Source of the DNA: Proteles cristata cristata
Lineage: Eukaryota; Chordata; Mammalia; Carnivora; Hyaenidae
Reading direction: 5' to 3'
DNA length: 64,000 nucleotides
NCBI GenBank assembly: GCA_017311185.1
Contig: JAESUZ010001757.1
Coordinates: 310,001-374,000 of the forward strand
Position 1 is the first letter of the stretch. The number at the start of each line of letters is the position of its first letter. Both the position numbers and the translations under genes were made by a program. Positions 24,015 to 35,762 of this stretch are shown one piece after another. The notes beneath the pieces were generated by a model. That model ran no database searches. It was not told the origin of the DNA and saw only the letters and a list, made by a program, of their open reading frames with translations.

Positions 24015-24696
24015 TGATTGGGTTTTTTAAAAAGAAAAAAAAATCAAATACAATGACTACTGTACAGTAGAGGGAAGAGTATTCTTATGGAAAGGCTTTT
24101 CTTCTTAAATTTGTGTCTAGTGAAAATAACTTTATTAAGAGTATTTTTAAAGTGGTCAAAAGATTTAGTTTGATATAAAATACCAAAAAGCATGTGTTTG
24201 TGGGAAAATATAACTCTAAGGGAGATATTAACAGTGATCAAGTGATCACAATGAAGTTATGTAATCAGGGCTGTTCCATGGTGCTTTGCTTTTTGTAAAA
24301 TTGTTGACATTCCAAAGAATTTTTTTTTCAGATACATCTGCTTAGCACAGAGAATGGGCTTCGTATGCAACAATTCTAAGACAGTGAATGGTGTGTGAGC
24401 CTTCTCTTTATTTGCTTCACAAATAATTCACTTAAAAAAATTAACATCTGCTATTTTGAAGCTAATCTTAGTGTATTGAATGCTCTGAACCATTTCTCAA
24501 TCCCACAGTCTTTTATCTTGCTTCTCCTGATGTGTTCCCACCACCCCTGATCCCATTAGCAAACCTTGAGACCGCCTCAGACTTACCAAAGTACTGCTTT
24601 GGTTTCAGCTGCTCTTCTGCAAGAGGAAGTGAATGTTGGGGGTTTTCTCTGTGGTACAGTTGTGATAAAGCTGTGGTGGTCTTATCTCTCTCGTAG

Positions 24697-24859
24697 GTAG
24701 TGGCTCTTTATGACTACACAGCAAATCGATCAGATGAACTAAGCATCCATCGCGGAGACATTATCCGAGTGTTTTTCAAAGATAATGAGGACTGGTGGTA
24801 TGGCAGCAAAGGAAAGGGACAGGAGGGTTATTTCCCAGCTAATCATGTGGCTAGTGAAA
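24697..24859 (+). CDS. AHI1: AHI1 (jouberin) coding exon with the complete SH3 domain
   Basis: Internal coding exon, 163 nt, preceded by a pyrimidine-rich tract ending TCTCGTAG and followed by the donor GTAAGT. In frame it begins [16 protein letters not shown] and ends [11 protein letters not shown] plus one base, so it ends in phase 1. This is a whole SH3 fold: the ALYDY motif, the acidic RT loop around RSDEL, the tandem tryptophans of DWWYG and the GYFPANHV proline/tyrosine face are all present. From memory it matches the SH3 domain of human AHI1 except for a few changes (S for T in DELT, K for I in YGSI). AHI1 encodes jouberin, a WD40 plus SH3 scaffold at the ciliary transition zone and basal body; loss causes Joubert syndrome in people. 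The SH3 presumably binds proline-rich partners. No stop, frameshift or missing key SH3 residue is seen. Other SH3 proteins share ALYDY, but the two following exons continue the AHI1 tail, which makes the identity secure. Confidence 0.95.
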
Positions 24860-25005
24860 GTAAGTTTTATACTCTCTCTTCCTGGGTTACTAATATGGTG
24901 TAACTGATAGTCCAAGATTTTATCATCTGCTACCCTTTACTCTCTCTCTCTGTAACTTTTGGGTATGTTTACCGAAGGGTACTGCTTTTCGTTCTCAGGA
25001 TGCAA

Positions 25006-25032
25006 AAAAATAAAAATAAATAAAAATAAAAA
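25006..25032. repeat. A-rich simple repeat with several AATAAA
   Basis: AAAAAAATAAAAATAAATAA-type sequence about 150 bp after the AHI1 SH3 exon. No SINE or L1 body is attached. Confidence 0.8.
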
Positions 25033-25554
25033 GGGGGGCACTGATGCACTAGAAAGCGGCTACATTCTGAGATTCGAATATTTGCTTCACGGACGTAGCC
25101 CAGGGGACCTGCCTCTCTAGCTACCAGCATTCTTCAGCCGTGCGTGCCCGCCACCTGCTTCACACGCTGTCTCGCTGCAGTGACTTCTCCGTTGACAGGC
25201 ACCATGAGCAACTCTAGTTCCCAGGTCCTGGTCCTTTTTTAACTCTGTGTACCTCAGTCCTGGCTGGTACCTGCTAGAATAGAACCACGTCAGATTGTTT
25301 CATTCTCGGGTGAACTAAATCCCCATTTGTGAGAGGCAAAAGAATTGAGCTGGGGAAGAAATTCTAAATAGAAGTTTGTGAGAGCTGTCGATGTCCTGGC
25401 GGGCCTGGGAGAGGCGCAAATAGAGCTAACCCACAGAGCCTGAAGGTACAGCAGTTTAAAGACTGAAGGAGGGAGAGAAGTAGAGCAGCTCTTCAGAAGA
25501 ATGCTTCCTGTCAGCCGCTCACTGGGGAGTGTGGTGTGAAGGCACGATACTCAG

Positions 25555-25680
25555 GGGTCAGGAAAGCTGACTTTTAATCCTTGCTCGACAGCTAATCCCC
25601 GATATGCCTCAGTTTCCTCCTATAAAATGAGGAAGTTGAGCTCTGACACTTGTAAGCTTCCTTCTAGAAACACTAAAATT
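25555..25680 (+). repeat. MIR-like fragment
   Basis: CTCGACAGCTAATC, GCCTCAGTTTCCTCCTATAA and AATGAGGAAGTTGAGCTC match the middle of MIR. Confidence 0.55.
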
Positions 25681-27559
25681 GTATAGTTCTGGTTTACAAG
25701 GCAGTACAGGCAGCCTTGAGAACACACTATTTGGAATCCTTATTAAGTCCTTTGTTTCTGCAAAGAAGAAATTATTATAACTAACAGTTGACTTTCAGGC
25801 CAGTCTACAAAACCCCATTTAACCCAAACTGGCTGAACAAAAGTACTGTTGATTCCTAATGTAAGTTCTGAATTTTCAGAGCAAAAGAGATGAAGGAAAA
25901 GAGGAAAAATAGTTTCCTCCATGAATACTGGGTGTGGGGTTAGGCGCAGAGGAAATTACTTCTCTCTCGCCCCCTCTCACTACCCTGTCTGCACCCTGGT
26001 ACTTCCCAGGGCCCCCCATCCCACTGTCCAGGGCTCCCGGTCTCTGCAGCTCTTTCCCTCAGTTAATCTGCTGGTTTCAGCAAAGTCCTCCCCTCAAAAG
26101 TGTCTCAAAAATTACCCACTTCTCTCCCTCGTAACAAATTCTTAATTTCCTCCATGCCACTGTTGTAATTCTTCTTCTCTGAGCAATAAATGATTGATTG
26201 CTCTTAAAACTGTTTTTATTATTCAGAAGATGATGCACAGTGGAGAAAACTTAAGAAAGTGTGGAAGGAAGAGATTTTAAGACCCAGGTTAATTTCTAGT
26301 CATTTTTCATAAGCTCAGTACTTATAACTCCCAGATCGACTCAGCTGTCCCAGTTCTTCCTTCCCCTTCCCAGTGATGGCTTTCCCTCTTGATCAGCAGC
26401 CCCAGTTTGGCAGGAGTAACTCAACACTTTCAAGTCGAGAGAGCCCGCATGATGACAGTCACTCTGCACTATGTCTGTAATTTTAACGAGCTACTACAAT
26501 CCATTGTTTCTTCTGGACACAAGTAGAAATATTAAACTATTTATTTCTCTTGATGTATTTATTTCCAGGCAGGATGGTATTAGATGTTTTAACTTTAGAA
26601 TCTCGTTAGTTTGCAGAAATAACCTCTTAGGCTTATGAATCTTGAGAGGCAATGGATATGTGATCCACAGTGGGTTAAAAACCCATTAAAATTGATTTCT
26701 GTTCCATAATAACCACAGTGAGACTTCTGAAGCACACTCCAGTGGTGGTTTGTGGCTGCATGCAGAAATTAATTCCTTGTTCCAAGGAGTGACCATCCTT
26801 CGACTGCCGTCTTTCCTTATTGTATCCCAGGGTAATTGGTATTTGCTTTTGGGCTCAGTCACTGCCTCTTGACAAAGCCTTTTAAAGTCCAGAACACACA
26901 AAAATATTCTCAGAAAACCAAGAATATAATGACTGAATTCTCACTTCATCAGGGGTTATCTTCTTTTCCCTTTTATCCTACTTTATACCCGAGTTTAACA
27001 AAAACTCACCTGTTCAGTTTTAACAGAGAAAAAAAAAGACTGTCAGTGGCATATCCCACTCTAAAATGGTAGGAGAAATTGTCCTTTGTCTTCATCTGAA
27101 GCCTAATATGTAAAGTAAATGCTCTAAGGGAGTGTGTATATGTAGACAGACTCTACCAACCCTTCAGTTGAAAGCCATGTCCTCTAAGAGAACAACCCGA
27201 TAGAAGTACCCCATTATTATAAAGAATGTACTCCTTTTGTGTCTTAAGCCACTGGAAAGAAAAACATGAACAGCTTCACTTAATGACATCTAACATCCTT
27301 TCTAAGGAAAGATAAAGAAGCCTAATAATAAAACCAACCCATACACAAAGCCAATTAATATATCTTATCATTTTAGAATTTCAGTCAGGTGTATTTTACC
27401 AATTTCTCTCAATTCAGAGTTGCCCAGGATTGTCATTTAACTGAAACATTTTATTTTTAGTCCTTTAAAATACCCACATAACTTTATACAGTCAACACTG
27501 TGTGTATATTAAATAGATTCTGTAAATTAGAATCTTAGACTATCAGAATCTGAGATTCG

Positions 27560-27925
27560 ACACTGTGAACAGATTCAATATCGTATATAGCCCTAGCCCC
27601 ATGCTCATTTATTTCATACCATCTTCCCAAATTATTCTTTCTCCTTACCTCTGCCTGCAAAATCCTACCTATTCTTCTGAATCTGCCATACCTACCACTT
27701 CTTGCATTGAGCATTTGCCATCCACATCAGAATTTGTCTTTATCGTCTCTCTCTTGAATAATGGCATATTCTGTTTTATGTTACAGTTGTGAACATATCT
27801 GTCTCTGACCAGATCGTAGGCTCCTTGAGAGCAAATACTGCCTTTTGATCATCTTCCATCTCCTCCACCAGTACCTAGTGGATAAACTTGCATATAGCAG
27901 GCTCCTGGTGAATGTGAATTGCGAT
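27560..27925 (+). repeat. L2-like fragment
   Basis: ATCGTAGGCTCCTTGAGAGC, AGTACCTAGTGGATAAAC and TATAGCAGGCTCCTGGTGAA match the L2 3' end in sense. The fragment lies about 280 bp upstream of the AHI1 exon at 28207. Confidence 0.65.
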
Positions 27926-28206
27926 AAAATGAGATAAGCATCTCTATGACCACATAAAAAGTGAAAATGACACCTTGTCTGTTTCTGAAATCCTGCCAAT
28001 CAAAACTTTCCAATCATAAATTATGTTCTTTTAAAAACTACTGTGTGCAGCTATTAATTGCCTATAATATCAAGTGCCAAGTAGCTTATTACTACACCAA
28101 GGAAGTGAATATCAATATCTTTAGTTTCATATCTGCCCCCATTCACTGTTTTTCCCCTTGAGTGAGTGCTCCTCAATTTGTGACATGAATCCTTGTTCAA
28201 TTCCAG

Positions 28207-28307
28207 CACTGTATCAAGAACTGCCTCCAGAGATAAAGGAGCGATCCCCTCCTTTAACCCCAAAGGAGAACACCAAACTGGAAAAACCTTCTCCAGCGCT
28301 TCAAAAG
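28207..28307 (+). CDS. AHI1: AHI1 coding exon, proline/lysine-rich tail after the SH3 domain
   Basis: Coding exon of 101 nt with acceptor TTCCAG and donor GTAAAT. Its first two bases complete the threonine codon begun in the SH3 exon; the frame then reads [16 protein letters not shown] and ends PSPALQK in phase 0. [16 protein letters not shown] matches what I recall of human AHI1 just after the SH3 domain, and the rest diverges moderately ([17 protein letters not shown] here), as expected for a disordered tail. It is rich in Pro, Glu, Lys and Ser, with SPP and TPK sites that could be phosphorylated (inference). It lies 3.35 kb downstream of the SH3 exon and 22.4 kb upstream of the next exon. 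Confidence 0.95.
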
Positions 28308-28489
28308 GTAAATGTTTTCAAGAATATGGAGTGCAAATGAACTGTAATTTTCGCTCTCTAGATAAAATTCTACTTTATTTTTCACCCTCATAGGCTTCAT
28401 TGCTTTCATTATTATTTCTTTTAATATTGGCATGTACATTATGAAATATATAAGGCAAATATTATCGTTATTATCATAATATTACTATA

Positions 28490-28590
28490 GCTGTTTTTCA
28501 GATAAGGAAACTGAGGAGGCTTAGAGGGATGAAAATAGACCCCAGGTCACAGCCCAGACAGTGGGGCAAAGACCTCAAGTGGAATCTGTG
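28490..28590 (-). repeat. MIR-like fragment
   Basis: TTTCAGATAAGGAAACTGAG followed by AGGTCACAGCCCAGACAGTG resembles antisense MIR. It starts about 180 bp after the AHI1 exon at 28207-28307. Confidence 0.5.
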
Positions 28591-29079
28591 ACTTTAAGTG
28601 TGATGCAGTTTCTGTGCTGATGTGATGCTGGCCCTGTCCCCCACCTCACCTGAGGGCACACAGTCAGACTAGAGGTCTTGGAGCCCACAGAGTAAACATG
28701 TTCTGTTTTCTTGGTGGAGCATTCTTTTACTTGCTAGGAATTCAAAATGTTTTCAAGCTAAAAAGAAAATGGATACATTAACCAGAGAAATGGTCGTGTT
28801 TCTTAGCCTGTGCCATCAGATCCCCCAGGGATATCAGGCTGTTCTTTTGATGTTAGTAGAACTTCTGTAGAAAAGTTAAATAAGCAATGTGCCGTTATGC
28901 ATATTACTTATTAAACTTAAAACTTTACTTCTTGACTCCCTAAAGTGACATATATTTTTTTGTACAATATCACATCTTAGCGTTTTTTGACAATCTGTCA
29001 GAGTTTTTTGTATCTGTCTATGTGTCAGTCATTGAGGCTGTATTTATTGAGTGCTTATTTTCACGCTGAGTGTTCTGTT

Positions 29080-29650
29080 AGCTTATCGAAACAGGACTGA
29101 GTAGGCAAGGCACATGCCCATCAGGAGCTTGCAGGCCGGAGGGTGAGACACCAACAGACTAGGGCAGTTTCAGTGGACAGTGGTGGGGACTGTAAGGAAG
29201 CTATGTGCACAGTGCATTGGGAACACACAGGAAGAAACCCTCCGAAGGTGCCCTGGGAGTCCAGGAAGAGTTCTCAGACAGGATCATGCTTTAGCTGAGG
29301 CTTATAGGATGAAAAAGTATATGCTAGGTAGATGATCTGAGGAAAACCATTCTAGTAGAGGAAATAACTTGAGAACATTGTGATACGGTATGGTTATGTT
29401 TGAGGTTATGTTTGAGGGGTCTGATGGAAAGAAAGATAGGAGAAGTGCAATAACCAGGCCATGGAGAGCCTACTGTGCTCTGCTAAGATGCTTAGGTTGT
29501 AAACGTGTCAGACAAAGGGGATCCCCTAGAGGAGGTAATCCAGGGAGTGACATGGGCAGATTTGTCTGTTAAAAGTACATTCTAGTGGCAACACAGTGGT
29601 TGGATTAAAGGTATCTAAGACCAGGGTCAGGGAAATTCATTAGGAACCAT
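29080..29650. repeat. Possible old unclassified interspersed repeat
   Basis: Text such as CATGGAGAGCCTA, GGGAGTGACATGGGCAGATT and AGTACATTCTAGTGGCAACA recurs in weaker form at about 45600-45700 (AATAGAGAGCCACC, AGCACATTCTAGAAGCTCTG). The two places look like members of one ancient repeat; I have no name for it. Confidence 0.35.
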
Positions 29651-30590
29651 TGAAATAAAATATAAAAGCCTGAACTAGTGGGGAAAAAGGGGGAGGGAAT
29701 AAGGTATAATTGATAGGATTTTATGATTGATTGAATATGATGTGGGAAGTTGGAATCTAGGATTGTCCTAAGGCCCTAGCTTATCATACAACTGAGTGGA
29801 GTGTGGTGCCATGGAAATAATAAAAGAATAAGGAAGATTTGGGGGCCTAGAGACTAGCATTGGTAAAAAGGAGACTATGATGAGTTCAGGTTTAAGGATC
29901 TTGATTTGTTAGTGGTGTCTGTAGTGCTCCTAGGTGGAAATATTCCCTAGGGAGTCAGACATGCAGGATTGGAATTTGAGAGAAAGTAGGGCTTCAAATC
30001 ACATAGGGAGGAGTTAATATATTCATTGTATTCTATCGGAAGACTTGAAGCTTGTAATGAAGCCCGGAGTGTGTGTGTTGGGGGTGGGGGGGATGTTGTA
30101 GAGTTTTGAGAGAAAGGCTGGGGACAGAATCCCAAGTGAACACTGGTGTTTAAGGGAGAATCTGAGGAAGAGGAGACATTAAGAAAATAATCGAAGTAGA
30201 AAGAAAGAACCAGAAAAAAAGAAGTGCCCTGGGAACCAGGAGAAAAGAAAGGTTCAAGGAGAATGTAGTCACTAATGTCAGAGACAGCCAGTCAGTCAGG
30301 CAGTCTGAGCATCTGGTAACCAGGAAGCCCTGGCAGGTGTGCAGAAGTGTCTATGATTGAGAACTAGTTTGACCAGGATTGAAGAGTAGAATGGGGCCTC
30401 AGCAAGGGAACTCATGGAGGTCATTCCCAGAGCTTCACTTGAAGAAAAAAAAAGGTCCCATGCCGTCTGGAGAGCAACATACTTCCATGAATGACTTCTT
30501 AAGTACCAGAGTGCCATGTAAAACTGTATACTAAGGAGACAAAACCAGTGGACAGGTTTAGGTCGCAGAGAGATAAAGAAAGCACACATA

Positions 30591-30816
30591 GGGGTGCCTG
30601 GGTGGCTCAGTCGGTTAAGCGTCTGGCTTCGGCTCAGGTCACGATCTCATGGTTCGTGGGTTCGTGCCCCACATCAGGCTCTGTGATGACAGCTAGCCCA
30701 GAGCCTGGAGGCTGTTTCAGATTCTGTATCTCCCTCTCTCTCTGACCCTCCCCTGCTCATGCTGTCTCAGTATCTCTCTCAAAAATAAATAAAAGACATT
30801 AAAAATTTTAAAAAAA
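30591..30816 (+). mobile_element. CAN-SINE
   Basis: Complete sense element with the GACAGCTAGC variant; target duplication AAAGCACACATA on both sides. Confidence 0.9.
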
Positions 30817-30871
30817 AAGCACACATAGATCTTGGAGGAAGCAGGAGGTTTTTATCAGAAAGACAGGTGAT

Positions 30872-31098
30872 GGGGCGCCTGAGTGGCTCAGTTGGTTAAG
30901 CATCCGACTTCGACTTAAGTCATGATCTCACAGTTCGTGGGTTTGAGCCCTGAGTCGGGCTCTGTGCTGACAGCTAAATCAGAGCCTGGAGCCTGCTTCA
31001 GATTCTATGTCTCCCTCTCTCTCTGACCCTCCCCTGTTCACACTCTCTCTCTCTCTCTCAGAAATAAAAACATTTTTTAAAAAGAAAAAAAAAATAGA
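30872..31098 (+). mobile_element. CAN-SINE
   Basis: Complete sense element, only about 50 bp after the previous one; AGAAAGACAGGT flanks it on both sides. Confidence 0.9.
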
Positions 31099-31130
31099 AA
31101 GAAAGACAGGTTGTTAGTCTTGGCTTAGAG

Positions 31131-31335
31131 CAGTGGTTCTCAACGTAGGGTGATTTGGCCTCCTGGGAGACATTTGGCAGTGTCTGGAAATATTTTTCCA
31201 AATATATACATGGAGGGTGATCCTATTGTCATCTAATGAGTGGAGGTCATAGGTATTGCTAAACATCCAGAATGTACAGGACACCTCCCCCCACCACCAA
31301 AGGATTATTTGTCCAGAAGTGTCAGCAAGGCTGAA
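31131..31335 (+). mobile_element. MER5A-like hAT-Charlie DNA transposon relic
   Basis: Starts CAGTGGTTCTCAACGTAGGG, then GGAGACATTTGGCAGTGTCT and GCTAAACATCCAGAATGTAC. This matches the MER5A consensus as I recall it. Confidence 0.8.
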
Positions 31336-31946
31336 CTCGGAGCAGTGCACGTCTGAGACAGGTAAATGTGAGTGAAGATACAGATACGTTGATAAAGTGG
31401 AAATCTAGAAATTAAGGTTATCGTTATGTTCTCCAAAACAGAAAAGAGGTCCACATCAAAAGTGAGGCTGAAAGGAGTTAGGAAGAATAGTCACCATTAG
31501 AATGCCTGAAAGGATAGTAGGCAAGGGAGCTCACCTGGGACATCAAGAGAGGTCCCTGAGTAGTGCTGAGAGCTGCTGGTCGTATGCTCTGAAAATGTAG
31601 GTGGCATAATTCTGTGTAGTTGAGTTTTTTCTTCAGTAGTGTCAGCATATGGGTCATAGCAGTGGGGGAGGCATATTTGGTTTGATACATAACCAGGGCA
31701 GTCGTGAAGGTGATAAAGCACAAGAGGGTAAGAGATTTGATATTGTTGTTATGATATTGTCACCAGAGTGACAGATACACGCACCATGGCGGTGGCGGGG
31801 GGCAGGGGGATCTGCCAGATTGAAAAGGATGTGGAATCAGGAGAAGACTGGCCCACTTAGAAAGCAGGGTTCTCAGCAAGGTTGTAGTAAGCCAGGCATG
31901 CCCACGTGGAGGCAGAGTGTCATATGCTAAAGGAATTAACAAGCTA

Positions 31947-32053
31947 GGGGTGCCTGGCTGGCTCAGTCGGTGGAGCATGCCACTCTTGATCTTGAATTTT
32001 TGAGTCTGAGCCCCACATTGAGTACAGAGATTACTTAAAAATAAAATCTTTAA
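31947..32053 (+). mobile_element. Short tRNA-only CAN-SINE
   Basis: About 107 bp: tRNA head, then GAGATTACTTAAAAATAAAA with no CT-rich middle. This is the older, shorter CAN-SINE form. Its tail was hit by the SINE at 32054; the remainder ATTAAATCTTTAAA reappears at about 32329. Confidence 0.8.
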
Positions 32054-32325
32054 GGGACACCTGGGTGGCTCAGCCAGTTAAGCATCCAACTTCAGCTCAG
32101 GTCATGATCTCACAGTCCGTGAGTTCAAGCTCCGCATCAGGCTCGGTGCTGACAGCTAGCTCAGAGCCTGGACCCTGCTTCGAATTCTGTGTCTCCCTCT
32201 CTCTCTGCTCCTCCTCTGCACGTGCTCTCTCTCTCTCTCTCTCTCTCTCCCCCTCTCCCTCTCTCTCTCCCTCTCTCTCTCTTTCTCTCTCTCAAAAATA
32301 AATAAACATTAGAAAAATATAATAA
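32054..32325 (+). mobile_element. CAN-SINE inserted in the tail of the short SINE, with long CT tract
   Basis: Sense element whose CT region has expanded to about 70 bp of pure pyrimidine (32226-32293). AAATCTTTAA occurs on both sides as target duplication. Confidence 0.88.
32226..32294 (+). repeat. Long pyrimidine (CT) microsatellite
   Basis: About 69 bp of almost pure C/T, grown from the CT region of the SINE at 32054. Confidence 0.9.
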
Positions 32326-32611
32326 TAAAATTAAATCTTTAAAAACAAAGTTGAAACTATAGCCTGTAAACCCACAGACTCTTGCTTATTTAATATTTCA
32401 GATGTCAGGCAACTTGAGGTTATGATAAATTCACAGAGCATGTTTAAGAACTGAAGTGAATTAAAGGGCACATTATAAAAGTTGAGTTGATCAAGGAACT
32501 AGGACCCAGAGTGGTGGATAGGTTGTTCTCTTGGATTTTAAAATTCTAGAATGGCTACAAGAGTTGGGATGAAAGGGACACTGGTGACCCAAGAGCTGAA
32601 GTCTTTGATTC

Positions 32612-32802
32612 TTATGTTAGAACAGATGTCTCACCTTTGGCCTCACATTGAAATCACCTAAGAAATTAAAAATAATAAATGCTGATACCCGTCCCCACAC
32701 TGACAGTGTGATTTAATTGCTCTGTAGTAGGATCTCAGCATGGGTAGATTTCAGAAGCTTTCCCGATTAGTTTGATGTGCAGCCAAAATTGAGAATCATT
32801 GT
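32612..32802 (+). mobile_element. hAT-type non-autonomous DNA transposon relic
   Basis: Same family pattern as 16028-16197: AAATCACCTAAGAAATTAAA and CCCGTCCCCACACTGACAG, ending near AAAATTGAGAATCATTG. Confidence 0.55.
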
Positions 32803-32911
32803 GTTAGAGTGACCACAAGGTCTGAAGACAACAGCTACAAAGACAAATAGGGAGGAGGGTAGCCAGGTGTCAAGGCATCCAAGGAGGAATGTTTTGAAGG
32901 TATAAGCCTTT

Positions 32912-33013
32912 GGAGCGTATGGCTGCTTCAGTTGATAAAGCATGCAACTCTTGTGAGTTCAAGTCCCACGTTGAGCGTAGAAATTATTTTAAAACAACAA
33001 CAACAAAAAAAAA
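32912..33013 (+). mobile_element. Short tRNA-type SINE, divergent
   Basis: Head TGGCTGCTTCAGTTGATAAA, a B box-like GAGTTCAAGTCCC, then an AAAACAACAACAAC tail. A shortened old member of the carnivore tRNA-Lys SINE group. Confidence 0.7.
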
Positions 33014-34534
33014 GCATAGTAGCCTAAAATTAGCAATCGAGAGCTAAGAGGGGGGCAGTGTTAACTCCAGGCCCCTGGGATTCATGGTTGGGTTATATAA
33101 GAACAAACAGCCTGCGCTACAAAGAACCGGAAAAAAAAAAAATGTTTCTAAGTAAAGCGCCAGTTTCAAATGCAGCAAGGACATATGGCAATGGTTGTCT
33201 CTGACAGTATGGGGACAACAGGAGATACAGTTCAAAGGGTTGGTAAGGTATTTGAGCAAATGTTACATGTGTAATATTATACATTGTTTGTAAATGAGCA
33301 CCAGAGTTAAGAATTTCGGGAGATACTAATGTACATTTACAACCTAAAGACACTTAATGCAGCAAAAGCATTTATAACATCTGCACAAGGAGTCATTGTA
33401 ACAGTTCACAATATTCGTAGTCTGTGTCGAGAACTGAGAGATGCTATGAAAGGCATAACCTTTACTTCTAATGACTTCCTGGTATCCCTGACTCCACCTT
33501 ATGCTGACCTTTGAATTGGGGTTACTCGGCCCCCACGTCTGTGCGTCTGTGCGCAGTAGCCTTGAACTAATTCTGCTCTGACTGGCTGCCTGGGAAGTTG
33601 GTATTGCCCCTTCCTCCTCCTTGGTGCACCAGTGTTCCTATGGATACAGACCTCTTACCTGCTTCTTAGAGTCCTCAGTTCTCACTTCATCTGCCCCAAC
33701 TCCTCCACTTAGAATAACTCATTGCATCAAAAAATATTGTGTGCTTTTCCCTCTCACACACTGATCTCCATGCTTCATGTATACCTTTATATTTATAACC
33801 CAGCAGAGTAATTCTTCAGATACCCATCTTGACCCTTGAGGTCTGCCTCAAGCTAATCCCACTGCTGCCCAAATTCTAGTTCTAATAGACCTCAAGGACA
33901 TTGTAGACTTGCAAAGTGAAACATTTAAAAACATAAAAATAGGTAAAGCAAGGAAGTTGCAGAGGATAAGACTCCATGTGGACAAGAGAATAGAAAAGTC
34001 CTCCTGGCTGAGAGGGAACTCAGATGGCCTTTAGAGTTTAAGATGCATAGATTTTTTTGGTTGAAGAACATGATTGTGTCTGCTCAGTCTGAATCCTTGT
34101 GTTAGAATAGAGTCCTACATGTTTTTCCTCCTAGAAATGTAACAGGTGTATAGTTAGATAATGTTTTACTTTCCCTCTGTGAGAAAGTATCAGGAATGAT
34201 CTATGCTTATGTAAAAAGAAGAAAACAGTAATGTTGCCCCAGGTAATCAGAATGCTTTGGGTACACTCTGAGTCATGATGCACACGGCCAGCCCTTGAGA
34301 AATGTGTAACCAGGCTTCCTTAGCACCTGGCATAGTTGCCTTTCTTCAGTTGAGTCCCTTTATCAGAATATATATGGTTTGATTTTATCAAGATCCTGCC
34401 ACAGATTCTATCAGATATTTAATTTCATGTGCAAGTTTTATATTTAGCATCATATATAAGATATGTCTAAAAAGAACATGAGAAGTAGCCTCTGATAAGT
34501 GCTTAGAATTGGGGAGGGGAAGGTCCTAAGTTCA

Positions 34535-34690
34535 TAGAATTACAGAATTGGTGACATAGAAGGAACCTCAGAGATCATCCACGGTGATTCTAGTTGCTTC
34601 CTTCATTGTACAGATAAGGAAACCAAGATCCAGAAAGGCTGTAAGAGTTTTGTTCAGAATGACTCCTAATTAGGAGCTCAGACTTCATGC
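34535..34690 (-). repeat. Ancient MIR-like repeat fragment
   Basis: GAACCTCAGAGATCATCCAC and ACAGATAAGGAAACCAAGAT are typical of an old mammalian SINE or a related repeat; subclass unclear. Confidence 0.45.
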
Positions 34691-35637
34691 TGTCAGGCTG
34701 GTGCCCCTCTGTCCCCACCACCTAGTCAGCAGCACAGACAGCTGTTACCTGCACAGCTAGCCACGTTTTATCACATTGGTTTTTATGTTCCTGTTTTATG
34801 TTTGCTTCAGGGGACCCATCTCCATGTGGAAGTTTTTAGAATTGTACTCTCTGTACTTTCTAAGGAAAAAAGGAAACCTCCTCAATAGTTTTCTTTCTTT
34901 TTCAAGTTATCTCTGTTCAAATTGTGGAATAAGAAGTAAAATTATACCTTCTAATAGCTTGGCAGCTGCTGAATCCTGTAAGTCTTTCCAAATGGAACAC
35001 ACCTGTTCTGTTGCTGAAAGCTCCGGGTACCTTCCAGCATTTCACCTGGTTCACTGCAGTGTCCGTGCGCGATGGCAGCATTTGGCTGGCTCTCCCAGAG
35101 CAGGAGGTGGGCACAGGACTTGAGGTGGTGACTCTCCATGATTGGCCAGAGTCCCCGGACAGATCAGCCGTTACCTATACCACAGGAGAGCGAGAGGAGG
35201 ACGGTGTTTTCCTTGGGCTCATTCCAGAACATTTTTATCATGATGTGCTGTGAGAATGTGTCTAATAGAAGGAAGAATATTGGCGCTATCAGGGAGGGAA
35301 GAAACTGAGAGTCTTGGAAAAAAACATAGTGCTGACAACCGTGGTTTATTTGTGTCTGTATTTTAGACCTTATTTTTTTCTTAAGCTGTTTATTTTTACT
35401 AGCCTAATCATTAACCTATGCCATCCATTTATTTGGGGAAAAAAAGTTGTTGTTAAAATTCCTGTCTTAAAAATTTTTTAATAACTTGAAGTTTTTACTA
35501 TAAAAGTAATATATGCTCATAGCTTTAAAAAGTTAACCAGTGAAGAACAGTGTAAGTGAAAAATAAAACCCCTCTGTCTGGCTAATATTCATGTTCATTC
35601 CAACAGTTTATTCCATATCCTGTTGAAAATGTTGTCT

Positions 35638-35762
35638 AGGGGGCTCCTGGGTGGCTCATTTGGTTAAGCGTCTGACTTCAGCTCAGGTCATGATCTCACA
35701 GTTTGTGGGTTCTAGCCCCGTGTCAGGCTCTGTGCTGACAGCTCAGAGCCTAGAGCCTGACA
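35638..35762 (+). mobile_element. 3'-truncated CAN-SINE
   Basis: Begins normally (GGGGCTCCTGGGTGGCTCAT) but stops within the middle region at AGAGCCTAGAGCCTGACATC; the CT-rich part and A-tail are missing. Confidence 0.85.

Larger units (their letters stand above)
1..24696 (+). other. AHI1: AHI1 intron upstream of the SH3 exon (5' end outside window)
   Basis: At least 24.7 kb of intron; the preceding exon is outside the window and no AHI1 coding sequence was found here on either strand. Besides the repeats listed separately, about 820-1120, 1860-2160, 2290-3315, 3665-5010, 12960-15065, 16200-17500, 20250-21165, 21805-22440, 22910-23200 and 24020-24690 look like unique AT-rich intron with no recognisable exon, RNA gene or CpG island. 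Confidence 0.85.
24860..28206 (+). other. AHI1: AHI1 intron between SH3 exon and tail exon
   Basis: A 3.35-kb intron, the only stretch of its size in the window free of CAN-SINEs. It holds a short A-rich simple repeat (25006-25032), a MIR-like fragment (25555-25680) and an L2-like fragment (27560-27925). The rest, including 25090-25550 and 25690-27550, shows nothing I can identify. Reading through the donor gives a short extension of the SH3 exon that stops at 24901-24903. Confidence 0.85.

Noticed and set aside
32065..32301. Recurring open frames beginning MAQ(S/P)V(K/R) at many places (also 5049, 11504, 23806, 37571, 39655)
   Set aside because: They are translations of the tRNA-like head and CT region of CAN-SINEs; the serine/leucine runs come from CT repeats. 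Not genes.
34776..35253. Overlapping open frames of 60-115 codons near 35000
   Set aside because: Open on both strands with no family resemblance, no conserved motif and no plausible exon borders; treated as chance.
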